The position numbers and the translations under genes were made by a program. Under the pieces are notes generated by a model, which worked only from the letters and a program-made list of their open reading frames with translations, had not been told where the DNA came from and did no database searches. From contig JAPLMO010000230.1 in assembly GCA_026386995.1 (NCBI GenBank), positions 1 through 10,134 of the forward strand: DNA of 10,134 nucleotides. Reading direction: 5' to 3'. Positions 6,180 through 10,134 of this stretch are shown piece after piece; within the stretch, counting starts at the first letter, position 1, and the number at the start of each line of letters is the position of its first letter. This DNA is from Planctomycetota bacterium. GTDB lineage: Bacteria; Planctomycetota; Phycisphaerae; FEN-1346.

Positions 6180-7898
6180 ATGCACTGCGCAAGATGCTTT
6201 TTTTATGAGACCGACGTCGGCGACGACGTCTGCAACCGGTGCGGGCGGGCGTATCTGCCCGAGGCCAACGTCTACCTGGGCCTGGTGCTGCTCGTAACGG
6301 GCGGCGCGGCGTGGGCCCTTCGGAACCTCCTGACGGGCGAGGCCGACCCGTTCATCCGGCCAACGCTGGGCCTGGGCCTGTGGGCCACATGGCCGGTGTC
6401 GCTTGTGGACACTCCGGCCTACGGCCTCGTGGTCGGCGCCTGGCTGGCGATGATGGCCGCGGTGCCGGTCCTGGCGGGGATCATGTACGGGAAGCGCGGC
6501 GGGTGGCTGACGGCGATCGTCATCGCGGTCGTGGGGCCCGACCCGCTGCTGGCCGCGGCGGCGGCGCTGGGCGTGTGGGTCGCCGCCGGCTGGACGTTGC
6601 GACTCCAGAGCAAACTCGCCAGCGCGATGCTGGGCCTCGTGCCGTCGGTCGCTTACTGGTTCGTGGCCACGGCGATGACCGACTTCGGCCGCATGGAACC
6701 GGCGCCCGCCCCGGGCACGGTGGCGGTGGCCCTGAAGACGCTGGCGCCCGCGCTGCGGTCGCTGGCCTACGTGCCCGCGATTGCGGGGGTCATCCTGGCG
6801 GCGATCGCAGTGCTGCTGGTGGTGGTGATCGGGCGGGCGGACCGCTGGCACGTCCGCTGGCCCGCGGCGCTCACGGCGATCCTGGTGACGGCGCCGGTCG
6901 TGTCTCTGGCGGCGTTCGTCGGCGTCGACGAGATCCGATACGGGCTCTTCCAGGACGCCGCGCCGCCGGCCCTGGAAGGCGGCGTGCTGGCGCCGATGTC
7001 GCGGGAGAAGGCCCAGACGTTCCTCGCGCACCATCCGTCCAGTCCCCGCGCCGCCGAGGTCCGGGCCCGCCTGGCCCTGGAGATCGAGCAGATTGAGAAC
7101 GGCCTGCGGTCGGGCGACCCGCCGCAAAAGTCCGTCGAGGTCTGGCAGGAACTCCTCGCGCGGCATCCCGACAGCCCGTGGGCCGCCGACGCCCGGCTGC
7201 ACCTGGGCGATGCGGCCGCAAGGGAGGGCCTCTTCGCCCAGGCCGAGCAGGCCTACCGCCGGGCGCTGGCGCAGACGACCGCCATCCCCTCGCCGACCGA
7301 CGACCCGATGGCCGACTTTACGCTGGTCGACCTGTTCTCCATCGGCGCCGACCTGCGGGCACGCCAGGAGGCCGGGCACATGCGCTCGGTCCGCTACAAC
7401 ACCCTCGTCCACCTGGCGATCATCCTGGAGAACCAGAAGGGGACCCAGAACAACAGCCGCGCGCTGGCCCTGTACTTCGTCGCCCAGGGGGTCAAAGGCA
7501 CCAGCGCGTATCGCATGCGCCTCAAGGCGATCGTTGACGCCGACCCTGCCGGCCCGCTGATCGACAACGTGGCGTACGACCTGGCCATGGGCGAACCGGA
7601 CGATCCGAAAGACCTCGCCCGCATCGAGGCCCTCAAGAAAGTCATCGCCGCCTACCCCGGGACCGACGGCGAACTGCTGGCCCACGCGGCCGTCTCGAAG
7701 AGCCTGATCCGCCGCGCGGCCTCCGACCCGGGTGCAATGCGCGAGGCCCGCCAGCACCTGGGCGAAACGCACGCGCAACTGGCGCGGCGGGGCGCGCTGA
7801 ACCCACTCGATCCGTACGTCTTAGCGCTGGCTGAAATGGTCGACAAGGAACTGGTCTATGTCCAAGCACAACTCCGAGCGCCCGAAAAAGGCACATGA
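6180..7898 (+). CDS. Zinc-ribbon, multi-membrane-span, TPR-like protein of unknown function
   Basis: This 572-residue protein was not recognised as a named family. It starts with a compact zinc ribbon, CxxC at residues 3 and 6 and a second CxxC at 18 and 21, ending CNRCGRAY. About six hydrophobic segments follow, near residues 31-50, 81-103, 109-138, 146-166, 196-217 and 229-248, so it should sit in the inner membrane. From about 270 onward it is soluble and helical with TPR-like units, such as EKAQTFLAHHPSSPRAAEV (276-294) and VWQELLARHPDSPWAADARL (321-340), followed by GLFAQAEQAYRRAL (350-363). ATG 6180 is preferred to ATG 6129: the earlier one lies next to the palindromic repeat and would add residues coded mostly by it, whereas 6180 begins at the zinc ribbon. 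No strong ribosome site is seen. Its 3' end overlaps ubiX by 41 nt, suggesting co-expression with the quinone genes. A scaffold or assembly role is only a guess. Confidence 0.8.
   Translation: MHCARCFFYETDVGDDVCNRCGRAYLPEANVYLGLVLLVTGGAAWALRNLLTGEADPFIRPTLGLGLWATWPVSLVDTPAYGLVVGAWLAMMAAVPVLAGIMYGKRGGWLTAIVIAVVGPDPLLAAAAALGVWVAAGWTLRLQSKLASAMLGLVPSVAYWFVATAMTDFGRMEPAPAPGTVAVALKTLAPALRSLAYVPAIAGVILAAIAVLLVVVIGRADRWHVRWPAALTAILVTAPVVSLAAFVGVDEIRYGLFQDAAPPALEGGVLAPMSREKAQTFLAHHPSSPRAAEVRARLALEIEQIENGLRSGDPPQKSVEVWQELLARHPDSPWAADARLHLGDAAAREGLFAQAEQAYRRALAQTTAIPSPTDDPMADFTLVDLFSIGADLRARQEAGHMRSVRYNTLVHLAIILENQKGTQNNSRALALYFVAQGVKGTSAYRMRLKAIVDADPAGPLIDNVAYDLAMGEPDDPKDLARIEALKKVIAAYPGTDGELLAHAAVSKSLIRRAASDPGAMREARQHLGETHAQLARRGALNPLDPYVLALAEMVDKELVYVQAQLRAPEKGT
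7845..7849 (+). promoter_or_regulatory. Ribosome binding site for ubiX
   Basis: AAGGA sits 8 nt before ATG 7858, inside the end of the upstream gene. It supports this start despite the resulting 41-nt gene overlap. Confidence 0.6.
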
Positions 7899-8505
7899 AC
7901 AGCCGCGCACGCTGGTCGTCGGCGTGACCGGCGCTTCCGGCGCGGCCTACGCCGTGCGGCTGGTCGAGTGCGCTGTGCGGGCCGGGCGGCGGGTGGAACT
8001 GATCGTCACCGCCGCGGGCCGGCTGGTGCTGGCCGACGAGACTGCCGCGCGCTTCATCGCAGGCGTGGCGGACTTCTCGGCCCTCTGGCCGGCCGACGTG
8101 CTCGCTCAGGTCACGTACACGCCCGCCGAGGAACTGTCCGCGCCGCCAGCGAGCGGCACGTTTGCCGCCGAGGCCGCCGTCATCCTCCCCTGCTCGATGA
8201 ACACGCTGGCGGCCCTGGCGCACGGACTGTCGGCCAACCTCGTGCAGCGGGCCGGGGCAGTCGCCCTCAAGGAGGGCCGGCCCCTGGTCGTCGTGCCGCG
8301 CGAGATGCCCATGACCCGGATCGACCTTGAGAACATGGCACGCCTGGCGGCGGCCGGGGCTGTCGTCATGCCCGCTGCGCCAGGCTTCTACCATCACCCG
8401 CGGTCGGTCGCGGACCTGGTGGACTTCGTGGTCGCCAAAGCGCTCGACCGGCTGGGGATCGCACACGACCTGGCCGTGCGCTGGCCCGGGGCCGAGCGGC
8501 CGTGA
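7858..8505 (+). CDS. ubiX: UbiX-family flavin prenyltransferase
   Basis: A 215-residue enzyme that attaches a dimethylallyl group to FMN, producing the prenyl-FMN cofactor that UbiD enzymes require. The FMN-binding start GVTGASGA is at residues 22-29. The family core PCSMNTLAALAHGLSANLVQ (111-130) is followed by LKEGRPLVVVPREMP (137-151), IDLENM and PAAPGFYHHP (172-181, with Y178), and the closing DLVDFVVAKALDRLGI. Length is normal apart from a short polar extension of about 16 residues before the first strand. Start ATG 7858 has a good AAGGA site 8 nt upstream, and no better start exists before the first strand. The presence of ubiD 2.7 kb upstream on the same strand makes the pair a functional couple. 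High confidence on function. Confidence 0.94.
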   Translation: MSKHNSERPKKAHEQPRTLVVGVTGASGAAYAVRLVECAVRAGRRVELIVTAAGRLVLADETAARFIAGVADFSALWPADVLAQVTYTPAEELSAPPASGTFAAEAAVILPCSMNTLAALAHGLSANLVQRAGAVALKEGRPLVVVPREMPMTRIDLENMARLAAAGAVVMPAAPGFYHHPRSVADLVDFVVAKALDRLGIAHDLAVRWPGAERP

Positions 8506-8528
8506 GGAATCGCGTCATTCGAAGCGGA

Positions 8529-8538
8529 AGGAAGGGGG
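8529..8538 (+). promoter_or_regulatory. Strong ribosome binding site for dinD-like gene
   Basis: The purine run AGGAAGGGGG ends 7 nt before ATG 8546. It fixes that ATG as the start, although the frame stays open back to 8327 inside ubiX. Confidence 0.7.
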
Positions 8539-8545
8539 ACCTGCC

Positions 8546-9418
8546 ATGAAGAAAGAGACCGTGATCCAGTTGCACCGAGGCTTTGAACAGGTTGTCAACA
8601 CAGACCCAGAAAGCGGAGTAGAGTATTGGCGTGCGCGCGATCTTCAGGGTTTGTTAGGGTATGCCAACTGGCAGAATTTTTCGCAGGTGATTGCTCGTGC
8701 GATTACAGCATGTGGCAACTCGGGGCAACACTCCGAGGACCATTTTATTGCTACCAGTAAAATGGTCGACGTGGGATCAAACGCACAGCGCGCGATTGAT
8801 GACGTGATGATGACGCGCTACGCCTGTTACCTGGTTGCCCAAAACGGAGACCCCTCCAAGGAACCCATCGCCTTTGCCCAAACATACTTTGCGGTTCAAA
8901 CCCGCAAAATGGAAATGATTGAGCAGCGGTTGGCCGAGGTAGAACGTCTGCGGGCCAGACAGAAGTTGGCGAAGTCTGAAAAGGAACTCTCGGGGATCAT
9001 CTTTGAGCGGCTGCGCGATGAGGGCAGTTTTGCCAGGATTCGGAGCAGGGGCGACCAGGCGCTGTTTGGAGGGCGGACTACTCAGGACATGAAAGACAGG
9101 CTGGGCGTTCCGAAGAACAGGGCGCTGGCGGATTTCCTGCCCACCATCACCATCAAGGCCAAAGACTTTGCCAACGAAATCACCAACTTCAATGTGAAAA
9201 AGAACGACCTCAAAACCGAACCCGCAATCACCGGCGAACATGTCCAGAGCAGCACGACCGTGAGGGGCGCCTTGCGGCAACGCGGCATTACTCCTGAGTC
9301 TTTGCCGCCAGCCGAAGACGCCAAGAAAGTCGAACGCCGAGTGGAGTCCGAGCCAAAGAAACTCCCCGGCAGGGCCGGCAAACCCGACACAGCCGCCGGC
9401 CCCCAAGCCGATGCGTGA
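8546..9418 (+). CDS. dinD: DinD-like DNA-damage-inducible protein D
   Basis: A 290-residue protein matching the DinD family along most of its length. Recognisable blocks are EYWRARDLQGLLGY (26-39, a BRO-N-like start), ACGNSGQHSEDHF (55-67), VGSNAQRAIDDVMMTRYACYLVAQNGDP (76-103), AQTYFAVQTR (111-120) and, later, DQALFGG (170-176) and LGVPKNRALADFLP (186-199). Residues about 120-150 look coiled-coil. In E. coli, DinD is an SOS-induced protein that antagonises RecA; that activity is only inferred here. The C-terminal tail from about 258 is charged, low-complexity and probably disordered. Base composition is lower in GC than the neighbours: by hand count, 8701-8760 and 8881-8940 are each 48% GC and 8821-8880 is 60%, against 73% for 7321-7380 in the upstream gene. 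This points to horizontal acquisition. No convincing LexA box was found in the 40-nt gap from ubiX. Confidence 0.9.
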   Translation: MKKETVIQLHRGFEQVVNTDPESGVEYWRARDLQGLLGYANWQNFSQVIARAITACGNSGQHSEDHFIATSKMVDVGSNAQRAIDDVMMTRYACYLVAQNGDPSKEPIAFAQTYFAVQTRKMEMIEQRLAEVERLRARQKLAKSEKELSGIIFERLRDEGSFARIRSRGDQALFGGRTTQDMKDRLGVPKNRALADFLPTITIKAKDFANEITNFNVKKNDLKTEPAITGEHVQSSTTVRGALRQRGITPESLPPAEDAKKVERRVESEPKKLPGRAGKPDTAAGPQADA

Positions 9419-9483
9419 TATCAGGCGGGAATCGCGTGTTGGTTTATTCGCCGGGGGCTAAATAACTGACGAAAGGGGGAAAT

Positions 9484-10134
9484 ATGATGCAGACGCAAAT
9501 AAAGATCGTGGTGGGAACCGTGATGATGTTGGCGGCATTCGCGATGGTGGGCAGCGGACCGGGAAGCGCCTTCGCGGCCGGCGACTCGTTCGAACAGTTC
9601 TGGGCCGATGCCCAGAAGGAGAAACGGGCGGACAAGTCCGAGGCTTCGCAGCGCCGGATGGACTGGTGGCGGGACGCGCGATTCGGGATGTTCATTCACT
9701 GGAACATGGTCAGTCTCATGGGCAGCGAGATCAGTTTCAGCAGGGAGAGTTACGATGGCGGCCTCGGCGGTTCCGATGCCCCGAACCCGCGCGCGGCGCT
9801 CACGAAGGGGTCGGAGTTTGAGGGCTGGCTGGACTGGATGAAGCCCTCCATCCCGAAGGCGGTCTATGACAACCTCTACAAGTCGTTTTACCCCGGCATG
9901 TTTGACGCCGACAAGCTTGTCGCCCAGGCCAAGCAGGCTGGGATGAAGTACATCGTGCAGGTCGCCAAGCATTGTGACGGATTCTGCATGTGGGACACGA
10001 AGTTCAACAAATACAACATCATGGCCACGCCGTTCAAGCGCGACATCATCGCCGAGATGGCCAAGGCCAGTAAAAAAGCGGGAATTCGCTATGGAATCTA
10101 TTATTGCCAGCGCGACTGGTGGCATCCGGACTAC
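9484..10134 (+). CDS. Exported GH29 alpha-L-fucosidase (3' end outside window)
   Basis: The frame is open from ATG 9484 to the window end (217 codons), so this is the N-terminal part of a larger enzyme. It begins with a signal peptide: a short charged start, a hydrophobic core VVGTVMMLAAFAMVG and a likely cleavage after SAFA (about residue 32). The GH29 catalytic barrel follows: WWRDARFGMFIHWN (residues 61-74), FYPGMFDADKLVAQAKQAGMKYIV, then AKHCDGFCMWDTKFNKYNI (161-179) and RDIIAEMAKASKKAGIRYGIYY ending DWWHPDY. GH29 enzymes hydrolyse terminal alpha-L-fucose from glycans; the nucleophile Asp lies beyond the window. Two positions differ from the usual family pattern: HWN in place of HWG, and KHCDGF in place of KHHDGF. 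A purine-rich site AAAGGGGG (9472-9479) precedes two adjacent ATG codons (9484 and 9487); spacing fits the second slightly better. Secretion suggests use of fucosylated polysaccharide. Confidence 0.9.
   Translation, partial: MMQTQIKIVVGTVMMLAAFAMVGSGPGSAFAAGDSFEQFWADAQKEKRADKSEASQRRMDWWRDARFGMFIHWNMVSLMGSEISFSRESYDGGLGGSDAPNPRAALTKGSEFEGWLDWMKPSIPKAVYDNLYKSFYPGMFDADKLVAQAKQAGMKYIVQVAKHCDGFCMWDTKFNKYNIMATPFKRDIIAEMAKASKKAGIRYGIYYCQRDWWHPDY

Noticed and set aside
6141..7778. Long open frame on the minus strand opposite the membrane/TPR gene
   Set aside because: Its composition is dominated by Arg, Gln, His and Gly with no domain. The + frame has a zinc ribbon, membrane spans and TPR-like repeats.
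8327..8545. Upstream extension of the dinD frame into ubiX
   Set aside because: ATG 8546 has a strong ribosome site and the DinD similarity starts after it. The upstream part is an out-of-frame reading of ubiX.
8506..8545. LexA/SOS operator before dinD
   Set aside because: Neither a CTG-N10-CAG box nor a CGAAC-type box with its matching half is visible in the gap.

Overview
This is about 10 kb of high-GC bacterial chromosome with every credible gene on the + strand. It carries seven protein genes, two of them cut by the window edges. The overall look is a high-GC Gram-negative organism, plausibly a planctomycete or another PVC-group bacterium. The reasons are a large AsmA-like envelope protein, a dispersed set of ubiD/ubiE/ubiX quinone genes, an exported alpha-L-fucosidase, and hairpin-rich intergenic DNA with palindromic repeats. 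The taxonomic placement is inference.

Layout. Positions 3-3668 hold the 3' end of a very large AsmA-like protein. Two bases later comes a UbiD-family prenyl-FMN-dependent decarboxylase (3671-5119, GTG start). A 109-nt gap follows with three consecutive GC-rich hairpins, the middle one being a good intrinsic terminator. Next is ubiE/menG (5229-6047), a quinone C-methyltransferase interrupted in frame by an 86-bp palindromic element. The 132-nt gap after ubiE contains a second, unrelated palindromic element with 26-bp inverted repeats (6064-6157). A zinc-ribbon / multi-membrane-span / TPR-like protein of unknown function (6180-7898) overlaps the 5' end of ubiX (7858-8505), the flavin prenyltransferase that makes the UbiD cofactor. 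A dinD-like DNA-damage gene of clearly lower GC (8546-9418) follows, then the 5' part of a secreted GH29 alpha-L-fucosidase (9484 to the window end).

How the genes work together. UbiX makes prenylated FMN, UbiD uses it to decarboxylate an aromatic quinone precursor, and UbiE methylates the demethylated quinone. The core is therefore a late-stage menaquinone (or ubiquinone) cluster, with one uncharacterised membrane protein inside it. dinD and the fucosidase look like unrelated accessory genes.

The most unusual content is the pair of REPIN/MITE-like palindromic elements. Each is built as two hairpins in inverted orientation inside a longer perfect inverted repeat. One sits in an intergenic gap. 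The other lies inside the ubiE reading frame, where it is read as about 29 extra residues just before the SAM-binding motif. No CRISPR array, rRNA or tRNA was seen, and there is no gene-free stretch longer than 300 bases.
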